Of a stretch of 64,000 bases of DNA, positions 23,401 to 36,173 are shown one piece after another. The stretch comes from Adiantum capillus-veneris (taxonomy: Eukaryota > Streptophyta > Polypodiopsida > Polypodiales > Pteridaceae): assembly GCA_014529385.2 (NCBI GenBank), contig CM043962.1:36547598-36611597 (forward strand). Reading direction: 5' to 3'. Every line of letters begins with the position of its first letter. Positions within the stretch are counted from its first letter, which is position 1. A model generated the notes under the pieces. The model did no database searches. It was not told the origin of the DNA and saw nothing but the letters and a program-made list of their open reading frames with translations. The translations under genes and the position numbers were made by a program.

Positions 23401-24688
23401 CAAATTTGACTACAAGTCCAAGTCTAGCAAGTGCGGATACAGACAAGAGATTCTTCTTGATTGCAGGTACATAAAGTGCATCAACAAGTGTGAAGGAACT
23501 GCCATTAGCAGCAGTGAGCACAATCTTTCCAACTCCCTGAACTGGATAAGAGGCGTTGTTTGCACAAGTGACTGAATTCCCATGAGGGACAGACTCGAGA
23601 GAGGTAAACAATTCACGATGTGAGGTAATGTGCTTTGTAGCACCACTGTCGAAATACCACACATGTGAATCTGCAGCAACTGACAAGCATGCATCATGGA
23701 CAACAGGATTGTAAGTGCACTCTGTGCTAAAAGCCTATTTTGCATCAACATCAGCATCACAATCTCCTTTCACAGAAGACTCAACAATGGCTGCATTTGT
23801 AGTGGAACCAGCATTTGCAGTGGAACCACCCTCTTTCTTCTTAGCCTCTTTGGCCTTCAACTTAGGACACGACTTGATCAAGTGATCATTGGCTTTACAA
23901 TAATGGCAACGCATCTTCTTTTTGCCCTTATCACCATAAGAAGTGGCTGTATTACTGTTACCACCCTTTCTTTGAGAAGCAATAAAAGCCTGTTCAACTG
24001 CACGCTGCCTAGTCCTGTTTTTTCTAGAAAGTGACTCTTGCAACAGCAATGTGCATAATGCATCAAACTTGACAACTTCAGGATTTCCTTGGGGCATGAG
24101 TCTCCAAGTACTAGCAAAAGTCTGGTAGGAATTTGGTAAGGCATCAAGAACAGTCTGCACAAGGGAACTGTCCGAAATGACTTCACCTGCAGAAATGAGT
24201 TGCTCATTGATATCCTTGACACTAGCAAGGAAAGTGTCCATATCATCTTCCTCATGCATAATCTTCGACTCTAGCTCTTTACGCAACAAAGCAATTTTAG
24301 CCTCATTGCGGCTTGCATAAAGACCTGCTAGAATATCCCAAGCCTGTTTTGCAGATTTTGCTGAACGGATGTGAGGAATAATGGTGCGCTTCACAGAAAA
24401 CGCAATCAATGCATGAGCCTGCGTATCCTTAACATCCCAAAGAGCTTGTTTTGCCGTAGGCAAAACAACTCTAACAGCTGCAATCCTTGCAGCAAGACCT
24501 GCAACATCCTCAACATCGCCTACATCTTCAGAACCAGGACGTACATCAATGCCCTGCACAATGTTCCAGACACCTTTTGACACAAGAACATGTTGCATCA
24601 TATAAGCCCACATAGGGTAGTTGTCCCCATCCAACCTGTCCTCAGCAACAAACATCTTGAACACATCTGTGTTGTTGTTGTCAGCCAT
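20471..24688 (-). pseudogene. Element K gag-pol polyprotein with two TAG stops
   Basis: 1405 codons in one frame. The ATG at 24688 is chosen because it sits in an ACCATGGC context and begins the gag MADNNNTD. Order: gag to about residue 250; intact zinc knuckle CHYCKANDHLIKSC (nt about 23878-23919); protease WYFDSGATKHITSH; pre-integrase HHCC (CEGC); integrase (HSDVCGP, FIDDYSR, LRSDRGGEY, QQNGVAERKN); RT (KARLVAKGY, VIYVDDFLITG near 21411-21430); RNase H (FSDSDWAG, CEAEYRA) and its tail (SALAVARNPVFHARTKH). The two stops are a TAG at 23735-23737 between gag and protease and a TAG at about 20687-20689, where DSQSAL is expected. The second, and probably the first, is a CAG-to-TAG change. Everything else appears able to work. 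Confidence 0.95.
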
Positions 24689-25036
24689 GGTAAATGCTGC
24701 ACCTGATGTGAAAACTGCCCGAAAATAGGAGAAATGGAGCGGGAACAACTTGTGCTATATAGCACAAACCGTAGAAGACTATAAGGCACCTGTTATGCAG
24801 AAAACGGCACTGACAAAAAATCTGCACAAAATGACGAAATAGCCTGTGCAGTACTGCCCGTAGTGGAAACGGAGGCCGAAATGAGCCCAAATCAAAATTC
24901 TGAGCAGACCAAGCTCTTCGAGCTTGCCCAAAATATATGTCGACCTGCGAACGCTCGCCAAAGCTCACTGAAATCGGAGAAAGTGAGCTGGCGTGTGCTG
25001 GAGCAGCTGGTGACTAAGCCCGGGAGGACGTGACCT

Positions 25037-25048
25037 GCTCTGATACCA
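25037..25048 (-). promoter_or_regulatory. Primer-binding site of element K
   Basis: The minus strand reads TGGTATCAGAGC two bases inside the 5' LTR; initiator Met-tRNA type. Confidence 0.9.
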
Positions 25049-25050
25049 AT

Positions 25051-25275
25051 TGTTGGAATTAGGGTTGCAGAGAAACACACAGCTTGGAGAAGACGAAGGA
25101 AGCTCAAGGCACACAATAGAGAGTGTGTTACTTAGTGTGCAATGGAAAGATAGATAGCCCTAGAGTGATGGGCGTATATACAATGCACGGGGGAAAAAAC
25201 CTCCTAAAGAGGGAAAAAATGCCCCGGCGGTCCTAGTGTGTTCACACACATCACTACCACATGTATATGGTAACA
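25051..25275 (-). repeat. Element K 5' LTR (225 bp)
   Basis: Same ends as 20169-20395. It drives the transcript that reads leftward into gag-pol. About 360 bp of leader follow it before the ATG at 24688. Confidence 0.93.
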
Positions 25276-26516
25276 AAACACTTGATTTATAGAAGTGATT
25301 CTTGGATTGTGTGGTTGCGGTCCTAGCGCTGGAGGTGGTAAGGGTGTTGTTTGAACAACATTTTGGACCCTAAGGACCATGTGTTGTGCTGTTTGTTCAA
25401 GAGGTGGGTCCGGCATCAATGCAGGCACTCGAGGTGTGTCTGTCCATGCTAAGGTTGGTCTATTGGCCATCGCACACCTAAATACTATGCAATCCTTAGC
25501 TTGACCATACCTCCCATAGGCATTGCAGTTCCCATTGAATTTCACTTTAAAAGTAGGGCATTAACTGGTACTATGCGTTCCATACATATTGAGAACCATT
25601 GTCGCTCCCTTCCTGGATACATATGATTGTTTTGCGGAGCACGATTGTCTCTAAGACTCTCTTGAATAGCCTTGGTGAGATATGCTAAAGTCATCTCGGA
25701 TATCTTTGGCTCCTTAGCAATAGGCTTTAGGGTCATTGGTTGATGCCTTGATGCTTGCGAGCTAATAGATTTAGGCTCAATAGACACTCTTTCTCCTTGA
25801 ATCATTAGATTATCCTCCAATTGGATCGCATTGGTGGTGACTGCTTCCCAAGTAGTGATACCTCTAATGACTAGGCCATTGTAGATATCCTCATGTCGTA
25901 ATCCCCTAATGAATCTATCAAGCAATTGATTATTATTGAAGTGCTCATTTGGATTACAACGAAAATTCAAATGATTTAAGCGACTAATAAAGTCTCTCAC
26001 CGACTCTCCTTCCTATCATTGGGCTTTCTGGAGCTGAGAGGCTACACCCCAAAGTACTCCCTCTCGTATGTATTCTTTCAAGAACAATCTCCTAAGAGTA
26101 GGGTAAATCGTTTTTTCTTCCACCCATAGGGTTCTATACCAATCCCCTGCCTTCCCACTTAAGGTTAAGCTTAAAGCATTACTCTTATGCAGGTCATTGT
26201 GTTCTCCTAGAGAATCGCATATTTGTTCAAACACTTCGATATGCTTTCTCACATCCCCATCTCCACTAAATTTTTGTGTGAGCTTGGCTATTTGTACTGC
26301 CTTACTTCTAGGCTCTCTATCAGGCGTGTTACGCATATTCTCAGCAATAGATCGACCAATAACTTGAGAAAATGTTTCCAAGTCACCTAAGTGAGCATGT
26401 ACCATGGATGAAAGCGCTCTAGAGACTACATGGAGTAGGTATTGGCATTGGTCTTGGCACATAGGAAGCCCTCGGGTTCCATGTTTGGTACGGTGTTGTG
26501 CCATGTGGCAGCCCAA
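25276..26516 (-). pseudogene. Element C gag capsid region
   Basis: The minus-strand translation from 26516 carries a retrotransposon-gag fold signature: a KFSGDGDVRKHIEVFEQICD block, then LSLTLSGKAGDWYRTL and LRRLFLKEY. After two stops in a row near 26012, the same frame goes on with SVRDFISRLNHL, LLDRFIRGL and ATTNAIQLEDNL. From 25545 the frame shifts to a Pro-rich stretch that runs into the insertion point of element K. Remnant E has a matching order of blocks at 55465-54800. Such gag proteins assemble the particle that packages the element's RNA. Confidence 0.8.
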
Positions 26517-26708
26517 AGTTCATATGTGTGGCCCTAGGCATAGCAGACATTGGATGTGACATGCTAATGCTAGCCGGTATCGTCCCATGGAAATAAGAGC
26601 TTGGGTGTTGTGGTTGTGGAGCATAGGTAGTTGAAACAACGGGAGGGGTAGGGACTACATGAGTATGAGGACCCATGGGTGTATACGATTGGTACACACT
26701 TGTAGGTA

Positions 26709-27937
26709 CTATTGTTGGCATTGAGCTACCATGTAGTGGTGCTTTACTAACAAATGAGGTCCATGCGTTTTTCTCGGCATGCACATCATTGGGGTAGGCA
26801 TGGTAACCATGGTGTCATCAAGGGAAAGATGAGTTAGACTTGGAAAGGTAAAGCTATCACTTGTGGGCTCAGATTGCACTGAGACCCCTGGTGAAACAAC
26901 ATATGGAGGATCCATCGGCCTTACCGAGGAAGTATCCATTTGTGATAAGGTCGGTTGTTTAGCCTTCCCTGTATCCAAGAATCTCATGAGACCCGTTGAA
27001 GGCATGTGGATCCCCTTGTTCTGTCTCTCTAACTCAATCACCCTATAGATGACCTCACAAACTCTTTGTTGTTGATCCTCCACACTAGTAGCACCCATTG
27101 TGGATTGTAGGACATCTAACCAACCCACGTGATAGGTGTGACCTGTGTATAGGTCGGTCAGAGTTTTCGTTTGTAGTTCGTACTTCCAGTTCTCATTTAA
27201 GAATGCTCCATTTAGAATTGAGGTGCTAGGGGTGTCCTTTGAGCTAGATGCAATGTTGCTTTCTAGGGGTTGACCCTTAGCAGTTGCTAAGTCAGGAGCA
27301 CTCAATTGCTCTCCTAGCAAAGATATTGACATAGGAGCTTTCGATTTTAACTCTCTTCGTTGCTCCGCCTTGCGTAATCTCTCAATTTCCTTTTCCCTCG
27401 CTGCAAGGATATACCGCTCAACCTCTTGCACTTCGGCAAGGCTTCTACCATGAGGTAATATAACCTCGGAGGGGAACAGCTCTGAAGAGTCAGGAGATGC
27501 AGTGAATGAAGTATTCACCTGCACATTCTCTAAGGGCATAGGGTATACGTTGGTGATGAATAGAGAATTTACTTCCCCACCCCCTCATTTACATCATTAG
27601 CTCCATGTTCGGAGCGAGTGGCTCTACTAAAGGTTTCCTTCAAGCGGCTAAGCACGGTCGGCTCGGACCGCGGGCCCATGGCATGCATGTCTTGGCTTGA
27701 GCTATCGGGATTAGGCATTGGGAAACCCTCCATGACGTTGCAGTCAGAGGAAGAGTCACTACCCGCTATGTTCGGGTCTTGGTTTATACTACCTTGGGTC
27801 CCCGCCGAGGGTCCAGAACCTAAGGTAGGTGGATAATGAGAACTCGCGTAAGTCAAAATTCTCTCTAGTTGCTTCGTCTCTAGCACATGACCAGAGTACA
27901 GATGCATGTGCCTTTGACATCCTACAAGCGTCGGCAA
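26709..27937 (-). pseudogene. Element C N-terminal gag extension, function unknown
   Basis: Two overlapping-frame segments (27937-27569 and 27539-26709) precede the capsid region. The second has a charged, probably helical stretch (region EVQEVERYILAAREKEIERL) and a Pro/Ser/Met-rich tail, followed by a His/Pro-rich piece in another frame to 26419. No known domain recognised. It may be the N-terminal part of a very long gag, as in other plant Ty3 elements with extended gag. Confidence 0.45.
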
Positions 27938-28620
27938 ATAACCTCAAAGGTTAACCGCTTACTTTTTTAGGCGTCCGTTTTCACTCGTTTTTTTTTTTTA
28001 ATGTTTTTTAATAATCGGTTTTTTGATAAAAGTGTGTGATAGCTCAAAACGAGCATATCACTCAGAGGGTCACGGTGTGCTTTACAGCACAACGTTCGGT
28101 CACGTAAAGCTCCGTTTGTCCTCAAAAAAATCAAATTTTAACGACATATGAAGCTATAATATGTAATTTTAAAGGGCGACTGAGGCCTGAGCCTAAGCGT
28201 GAGCTTGGGCTTGGGTCTGGGAGATATTCTCGATCGCGGTTCTACCTTTAAATTTTTTTTAAAAATTTATTTCAACTTTTTTGGAATAAGATCGCCGCGG
28301 CCTGCGCACGAGCACACACGCACTCTACCAACCTACTTACAACTAATACACCTACTATTACACACTAACACACTTCATTAGATCTAACAGATCTACTTCC
28401 TACTTACTATACTTTACATTACACAGAGTTAAAAACCTTAATACTAACACCTTATCACAGAGAAAACAAAACACGATACCTTTCAAAACTTCAACAAAGA
28501 AATACACAGTAGCAAAAACAAAATCCTTCTTCTTAACACACACACCTTCCTTCCCTACCTTTCCTACAATTGAAATTGCACCACAAAAGAAACACAGAGT
28601 GCAATTCAAGCTTAGTGTAT
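27938..28620 (-). other. Element C leader
   Basis: About 680 bp between the primer-binding site and the first coding block, with no gene-like frame. In LTR retrotransposons the packaging signal usually lies here; none can be identified by eye. Confidence 0.55.
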
Positions 28621-28643
28621 GACATTCCCCGACAGAGGCGCCA
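28621..28643 (-). promoter_or_regulatory. Primer-binding site of element C, non-Met tRNA type
   Basis: The minus strand reads TGGCGCCTCTGTCGGGGAAT four bases inside the 5' LTR. TGGCGCC...GGGG primer sites are typical of several plant Ty3 lineages and differ from the initiator Met-tRNA site used by A, F, K and G. Confidence 0.85.
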
Positions 28644-28647
28644 AAAA

Positions 28648-29227
28648 TGTGTGCGTATGTCGCAAGTGTCAATGCAAGGAACTTGCCAATACACTGTGTG
28701 CGAGCCACAGATGGCTCCAAGCATGCAACTAGCCTAAACTAGTAAGCTTAAAGAAGATGATGGTGTGTCACTCACCGCTGTACGCTTGCTGTCATGGAGG
28801 ATTCCTCGCCGCAAAGAAGAGGGAGAGGCCGCTACGCTACGCTCAACCGCCTTGCCGCCGTCGTGCTGCCGCAATGCTCGAAAGCACACACTCTCAGTCT
28901 CTCTCTCTCACACATACACACATACACACACACACAAGGAGATGAAGAAGAAGAAGATGGAGATGGAGCAAGAGCACTCTTCAATTGCACAAATGAGAGA
29001 ATGAGTGAATTTTAGGTTTAGTTGACTTTTATATGAGCTCGCCCCATTCACACTTGGGCGCCCATGCTTAGCCAACTAATCCCTGGAATGTTCCAATTAG
29101 AGTGTGCCTCTCATCGGCGATCACTCTTACCCTTTTCCTATTGGACCAACAAGCCCGGTACCTGACTCTACCAAATAAATAATATGACATCCGTCTTAGG
29201 TGATAGGAATGTGCGTAAGGGTTAACA
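28648..29227 (-). repeat. Element C 5' LTR (580 bp)
   Basis: Pairs with 15299-15845. It is longer mainly through a 'CTCAGTCTCTCTCTCTCACA' stretch and CA units near 28895-28935. Confidence 0.88.
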
Positions 29228-29697
<470 letters not shown>

Positions 29698-31649
29698 TGT
29701 TGGGGCATCGAAGCTATGGAGGGTGACGACGGTGAGGAGCCATGGCGAGATGAATGTGCAAAACAAAGAAAAAGAATACCAACGAGAGAGAGGGCAAAAA
29801 CATAGGCTTTGGCCAAGACAAGAATAAAATGCTATATGATATAATTTGAACACCTTACATTTATAAAATTGATAGGCTGACTTTAGCTACTCCTTTCCCA
29901 TGCAGTCTCCACATAGCTCATATTAGTTTATTGATAGGGAGTGTGTCCCATGGATTAGACGATGGGTGACAAGGGCTTGAAACCCAAAAATTCTCCCCTC
30001 AAGCCCAAACTAGACTCACCGCTCTCATGACACTTAGATTCTTAGGTTTACTCTTCACCATGAGTTTTTGGTATATTCATAAACCGTGAATTTTAGGTTT
30101 TCTCACAGCCAAGGATTTTAGGTATAGCCATAACTTGGTGCTACCACAAAGAACCTCCCCTCAAACACATAGAGTGTAGGCCAATGTAGCTACCATCACA
30201 TTGAGGTTTTGGTTTATTGTTGAACCTTGGGTTTAGGTTTACCCAATAACCTCATTAGAAGTGGTTTACAAACTATTGACAATAGGTTAAGAACAAACCA
30301 TGGAAGAGTTCAAAAGACCACATGAAAGAATGAGTAATATCCATCCCCCTTGGACAACAACATCGAGATGTGTATAGTTCCCTTGGACAACAATCAAAGT
30401 GGGAACAAGAACTCGAACCAAAACTGACAACTTGAGAGGTCTTACCACTTTTTCATGTGGTAGTGTCTATAACCCATACAAATTAGACATGATAGTAATT
30501 GACAAATGATAGGCTAAAACATACCTTGACAAAACATATGATAGTGTTGACCCCAAACAAAACCATAATACATGTATGACACGGAACATGGATTTTTTTT
30601 TTTGAACTCTACATGTGTTAATTGACCAAATCACTGTAGCAAACCTTTGATTTCAGTGCTCTTCATCCATAAGATCACCTTTTTCTAAATCAACATGTAC
30701 CACTAGATCAATCTTCATCCATTTATTTTCAATTGTGTGAAGCTTGTATCAGTGGCTAAGTGCTTCTTCATGCAATCAATGCTCCCAGTATAAAAGGATG
30801 GTCTTTTATGTCAATGATATTACCCTTTAATTAATGAAGTTAAGGTCTGCAACTTTTTGAGATACTATAAAAAATTTGCCAAGCTCACCAGAAGAAAAAC
30901 ATCTTTGCTTCGTCCTCGGAGACTAGAAGCACTATTGGAGCGTTTTGAGAGGTTTTGTCCAAGCTCTGCAGCACAAGCCCTGAGGCCCCGTTTTGAAATG
31001 CTAAGGTTGCTTAGTTACTATCCACCACCGGATGGAATTTTAAAATGCTCAAAAATTTTCAAGATAGGTGAGTTTGCACCACAACATTGGATAGGACTTT
31101 CTCCGCCTACACAACATTTAAAAACACCCTTGCTCCCACCGTCTTGCTTAGCACCACAAAAAAGTGACAACGTTCAAAGATGCTACCGATAGAGATGCTA
31201 AGGCCTTCCTGGCTGCTTGGTACATCATTTTGGCTCTACAAATCCCACCATACAAAAAAAAAGACATTTTGATATGCCGCTTGCAGGACTGCCTAGGGAT
31301 TTGCGTTCAATATGATCTTCCTAGCGACGCCAACGCCCTCTTGGGCTCTAATACCATTGTTGGGGCAGCGAGGCTATAGAGGGTGATGACAGTGAGAAGC
31401 GATGGCGAGAGGAGTGTGCAGAACAGAGAAAAACAAAACCAATGATAGAGAGAAAAAACGCAGGCTTCGACCAAGACAAGAATAACATGCTATATGATAT
31501 TATTTGAACACCTTACATTTATAGGACTGATAGACTCATGTTAGCCACTTGTTTCCCATGAAATCTCCACATAGGGATTGTCTCATATCAGGTTATTAAT
31601 AGGAAATGTGTCCCACGTGTTACTAGTGACAAGGACTTGAAACCCAACA
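29698..31649 (-). mobile_element. Element I: short non-autonomous copia-type element
   Basis: 1952 bp with two 292-bp LTRs (29698-29989 and 31358-31649). In plus reading both run from TGTTGGGGCA to GACTTGAAACCCAACA, the left one ending CCAAAA. On the minus strand a primer-binding site TGGTATTAGAGCCC lies just inside the right LTR (about 31344-31356), and a G-rich polypurine stretch lies inside the left LTR (from 29990). Flanking pentamers CAAGA and CAATA match at 4 of 5. The 1.37-kb interior shows no gag or pol motif that I can read, so it must depend on enzymes made elsewhere. Confidence 0.82.
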
Positions 31650-31669
31650 CAATAGAGCGAGATTGAGTC

Positions 31670-32535
31670 AAAGTATTGTTTGCAGTTCTCCTTTTCTCAA
31701 ATTTTTCGGGTTGATGAATATTTTGTAAATGTTTGTCTACAAAGCGCCACCAACTCCATTGAAGAAACTCGCAAAAGAAATAATCTTTGCTACACGACTA
31801 GATATAGGAAAAGGCTGGTCAGGAGTCAAAAGCAACGAGTTTTTCTTTCTTGGCAAAACTAAAGCTTGTGCTCTCAAAGGAAGAATTTGATCCAAGTCAA
31901 TAGGAACTTTGTTACTTCACTTCAGAAGGTTTCATATTTAGCAATCATACTGGTGAGTGTGTATACCAAAATCACGAGAAGTTCTTGATGGGCTTCCTAT
32001 TTGAAATAAACTCTTTGATTGCACAATATGCCCAATGTGGTATGGCAAGGAAGCATTGTGATATTTTTATCGAATGTGACGGGAAGGCCTCTCTCTAGAG
32101 GAAATCACCTATGCTTGCACCTTGAAGGCTCGTGACCTTACACAAGACACTCTCATTGGTGAGAGGATTCATGATGAGATTGCTAGTTCAAGGGCTCTCG
32201 GAGAAAGATGCCATGCTTGACAGTGCTTTGGCTGATATGTATGCTAAATGTGGTGCTTCACAAAGGCATGAAAAGTTCTTAACGGGTATGCTTTGCGGAT
32301 TGTCATTACTGAGAATGCAACAAGGAAGCATTGTGTTGCCTTCATCGAGTGCGAAGAGAAGACCTCTCTCCAGATGCCATCACCTATATTTGACCCTTGA
32401 AGGCTTGTCACCTTACAAACATTTGTGATGGGCTTCCTTTGTAGGATGTTGTCTCTCGAATCTCATTGGCTGCAAGATATGCCCGAAATGGCTATGGCAA
32501 GGAAGCATTGTGTTTTTTCATCTCGATGTGAAGGG
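31670..32535 (+). pseudogene. Decayed PLS-class PPR gene, 5' part
   Basis: Translating across frames between about 32050 and 32535 gives degenerate PPR repeats: a TLKA..L..GERIHDEIA block, ADMYAKCGA (near 32225-32255), and ARNGYGKEALCFF just before the insertion. Stops and frameshifts occur every few tens of codons. Without element D and one AAGGG copy, 32535 joins 37611 and the sequence reads on through KGFSPNA into the next PPR motif. The intact gene would have bound organellar RNA. The part before 32050 is too eroded to assign. Confidence 0.75.
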
Positions 32536-33052
<517 letters not shown>

Positions 33053-33479
33053 CCCACCCTCAATGAAAGATGTGGAGTTGCTGAGGAAGAAGATGCAACA
33101 CGCTTGGCAAATCTGGAAAGTGAAAAGAAGAAGCACCAGCCAAACAAAAAAATGACGAACCATCCAACACCAATGTGATGATGACCAAAGCTAGGTGAGG
33201 CTAATCAAGTCGCACAAGGAAGCTGATGGAGAGGCTAACAACAAAATTAGTTGCTGAAGAGGATATATATGAGGGAAAGATGGAAGATGAGCAGGGAGCT
33301 CATTGGTGGAGGTCAGCAGAAGAGGGAGACGGAAGAGAGAGACGAAAGAGAGAGAACCCCCCTTGAAATAGAGCACTCTGACACAAAAGGATAGAAGGCC
33401 AAGGTAGTAAACCCGGAAAACTCCAAGCCGAAAAGTGATCTCGATCATAAGAGGGAAGAAGAAGGTGGATGAAACTAGA

Positions 33480-34450
33480 GGGTTAAGCCTTCGGCCTGTG
33501 AAGGGCTAGAGATGGCGGTTGCAGACGTCTATCGAGAAGCCGTTCCATCCTGAGGAATTGAATCCTTCTTGCGGTCCCGCCGTCGTTTATAAGATTTTGC
33601 TGAAAAATGACCTTTCTTTCCACAATAGGTACAAGTAATGTCAGAGAGAGAAGGTGTACAACCAACTCTAGAATGTCCAAGATCACTACCATCCCTACTG
33701 GATGTAAAAACCAATGCAATAGAACCCGTAGAGGCATCTGAGGTGGCTCTGTTTTGAATGCGCAAAGCTAGCTGCTACACAATGGGTAAGAGCTCCTCCC
33801 AAGTGATAGGAGTAGGGCGCATGGAGGTACTAAGTGACTAGAACAAGAAATCATAAGTGTCTGAAAGCTTGAGCAGCAATCTAGTTGCCATGCCCTTGGA
33901 AGAGATCTGGTGTCCACAAGTTGCTAGCTCATCACAGAGCAGAAGCATGCGGGATATGAAGTCCTAGATAGTAAAAAATGACGAGACTTGTAAGTCCATC
34001 AAAGTCTTCTCTAGAGCGAGGATCCTTCCGAGTGTCTTTGCCTCGTACATGTTGCAAAGGAAACCCCATACCTCATGTGCAGTGGTGTGAGAGTGTAAAG
34101 ACGTCAACACGCTATCCGCACAATTGATGAGTAAGAAAGAGTAAACTTTGTGATCGTTTAAATTCCACTAATTGACCATAGCCTGTGTAGCCATAGTACC
34201 TGATCCGCCAGAAGCAGTAGCATGCGAAGAAGTAGATGAGGAGCCAGCACATGTAAATACAGAAGAAGTGGTAGCTGATGATGTCAATGTAGGAGCACTA
34301 GATGCAGGAGCAAGGACGGGCCCAATACATGGCATTGGCAGGATCGGTAAGCCAGTCCCAAAGGTCAAACTACATAAGCATCACCATGATCTTCATCTTC
34401 AAGACGACAAAGTTGGAGCCGTCAAGCTTTTCACCAAAAGGAAAGATGGG
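33480..34450 (-). pseudogene. Element D gag remnant
   Basis: The minus-strand translation contains a copia (UBN2-type) gag track: WNLNDHKVYSFLLINC, TAHEVWGFLCNMYEA, LALEKTLMDLQ and LLLKLSDTYDFL, with several stops. It ends in a zinc knuckle CTYCGKKGHFSAKSY, the last Cys replaced by Tyr (33600-33650). The N-terminal portion, near 34168-34368, is Ser/Thr/Ala-rich. Element H was inserted just upstream at 34466. It cannot give a functional protein. Confidence 0.7.
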
Positions 34451-34677
34451 CATGGCTGGGAGTGTTGTTGGGATTCGGGCCAACTGGCCGGACATCCCAC
34501 TTACTACTAACCCATCTACTAACTTAACCATATATACACTTATTCTTTATAAAACAAAGGAATAAGGAGCTACAAAAGGATAACGTTGTTGTGCGTTCCA
34601 CCCAACAATAGGTCTCTCTCTCTCTCAGCTCTTACACTCGCACCTGTACTCGCACACGCTTCCTTGTGGCACCTTCA

Positions 34678-35769
34678 ACTGGTATCAGAGCAAGGTTTGT
34701 GCTTGCCATTTGCGCGCACTTTCAAAAGTGCAAACAGGTTATTGATTTTATCATCGGCAAATTCAGCGTTTCCAGCAAGTGTCCTGCAGTTTTACCCCCC
34801 TTTTGAAGTTGTTCGTGCAATCAAAAGCTTCATCCAAGCTACGCTTCATGAGTCATATTCTTCAACTCCACTTTTGCTACAAGTACAGGTACAGGTACAG
34901 GACACAGGTGCAGGTTGTTTAGAGACTATTTTGGGATTGTATATAGCCGTTTTATGGCTATTATGTGCTATTGAGACAGTGTTTATGGGATGATTAGGAG
35001 CACTTTCCGGCATCGACATTGTCTCGGGTTTTTTCAGGCATCCATCTCCTCACAGGTTCTTGCATACATACAGAACATCCAGGTTTCTTACAGGTTGCAG
35101 TGTTTTGCATCAGCACAGATTTTAGTGGGAGTACTTGATGCACATATGCATTGTTTTGGCACTTTTGATAGTTCTTGAGCTCTTTTGAGAGCGGTTTTAC
35201 TCCCCACGGGAATTTGTTTACTGCTTGCACATTTTGTTTGGCACCTAATTGAGCGCGTATACTGCACCTTGCAATATTGTTGACAGTGGAGTATGTTGAG
35301 TTGCAAAAACTGCCATATGTACCTTTTGTGGAGCCAATCTGGCTTGTTTCTGGCAGTCCCGACCATTTTTGAGACTCGGTTCGGAGGCCCTTTCTGAGGC
35401 TGGGGTGGTTTCTTGTCTGCATAACCTTTTGTGAGGGTCGATAGCATGAGGTTTTCTTGAGCTGGGAGATTCTCAAAATGTTGAGATCCTTTCGGTGATA
35501 CAAGTTGCTGGAGTACCCCTTTTCGTGGCCTCGCCATAGGACATGTATAGAGAGGGCTAGGTGCATTTGACGCCGTGTGGCAGTCTAGGTCAGCTTTTGA
35601 CTTTTTATGCACACTTAGTGGTTGATGCACCTATCTCACGCTCTGAGAGCATTACTTTTGATGTGTTACTGATCTCTTGTGACAGTTTTGGATTGAGGTT
35701 CTGTCAGCTCTGCCAAGTTTTTCCCAGAATTACCAGTGTTTATCGCCATATTATCTTTAGCTTGCAGCC
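34678..35769 (+). other. Element H leader
   Basis: 1.09 kb between the primer-binding site and the gag ATG with no sensible frame. Its retention while nearly all coding sequence is gone suggests it holds signals for packaging or reverse transcription; that is inference. Confidence 0.6.
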
Positions 35770-35932
35770 ATGTCATCTAGCACTGAAAAGGATATTTACA
35801 ATATTCGGAAATTTGATGGAATGAATTTTGTTATCTGGAAAGAGCAGATTCAAGGCATTCTCATACAAAAAGGCCGGCTGGATCCTATCATGGAGATCCC
35901 AGAGGATGAGTATACAGATGTCAAGTGGGAGT
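35770..35932 (+). pseudogene. Element H truncated gag start
   Basis: ATG in a CAGCCATGTC context. About 55 codons match the N-terminus of copia gag proteins: FDGMNFVIWKEQI and a conserved Trp near residue 53. The frame runs on into the 3' LTR as noise. At most a short peptide with no known activity. Confidence 0.75.
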
Positions 35933-36077
35933 TTGTTGGGATTCAGGCGAACTGGCCGGACATCCCACTTACTACTAACCCATCTAGTAACTTAACCACA
36001 TATACACTTATTATTAATAATACAAGGGAATAAGGAGCTGCAATAGGACAACGTTGTTGTGCGCTCCACCCAACAGT

Positions 36078-36080
<3 letters not shown>

Positions 36081-36170
<90 letters not shown>
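36081..36170. repeat. (TC)45 array in one LTR of element H
   Basis: The other LTR has only about 12-14 bp of TC at 34614-34626. The array explains the 75-bp difference in LTR length. Confidence 0.95.

Positions 36171-36173
<3 letters not shown>

Larger units (their letters stand above)
20169..25275 (-). mobile_element. Element K: Ty1/copia retrotransposon, almost intact
   Basis: 5107 bp, minus strand, inserted in the gag of element C: gag of C stops at 25276 and resumes at 20168. LTRs are 227 and 225 bp with only a handful of differences. It has a primer-binding site at 25037-25048 and one reading frame from 24688 to 20471 broken only by two TAG codons. The flanking pentamers (CCCAC left, AAACA right) do not match, so the target duplication is eroded or misjudged by a base or two. 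A relative's LTR lies at 56373-56600. Confidence 0.93.
15299..29227 (-). mobile_element. Element C: large Ty3-like retrotransposon with gag and protease but no pol
   Basis: Minus strand. LTRs of 580 bp (28648-29227) and 547 bp (15299-15845) share TGTTAACCC...CGCACACA ends. A primer-binding site starting TGGCGCC lies at 28621-28643 and a G-rich polypurine tract adjoins 15846. Copia element K occupies 20169-25275, leaving about 8.8 kb of C. The coding remains are gag (27937-25204), two zinc knuckles (20190-19690) and a protease-like frame (19201-17873). The roughly 2 kb between the protease and the 3' LTR shows no RT, RNase H or integrase motif in any frame. No matching target duplication was found (TGTTG on the left, CTATG on the right). 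Remnant E at 49450-56372 has the same gene order. Confidence 0.8.

Noticed and set aside
23735-23737. Programmed TAG readthrough between gag and protease of element K
   Set aside because: Possible in principle, but plant copia elements use one continuous frame, the second stop (near 20688) is clearly a mutation, and the base after the TAG gives no known readthrough context.
27618-27836. Plus-strand frames inside elements C, K and B (for example 27618-27836, 8792-9151, 18759-18998)
   Set aside because: Antisense shadows of the retroelement coding strand with no independent support.
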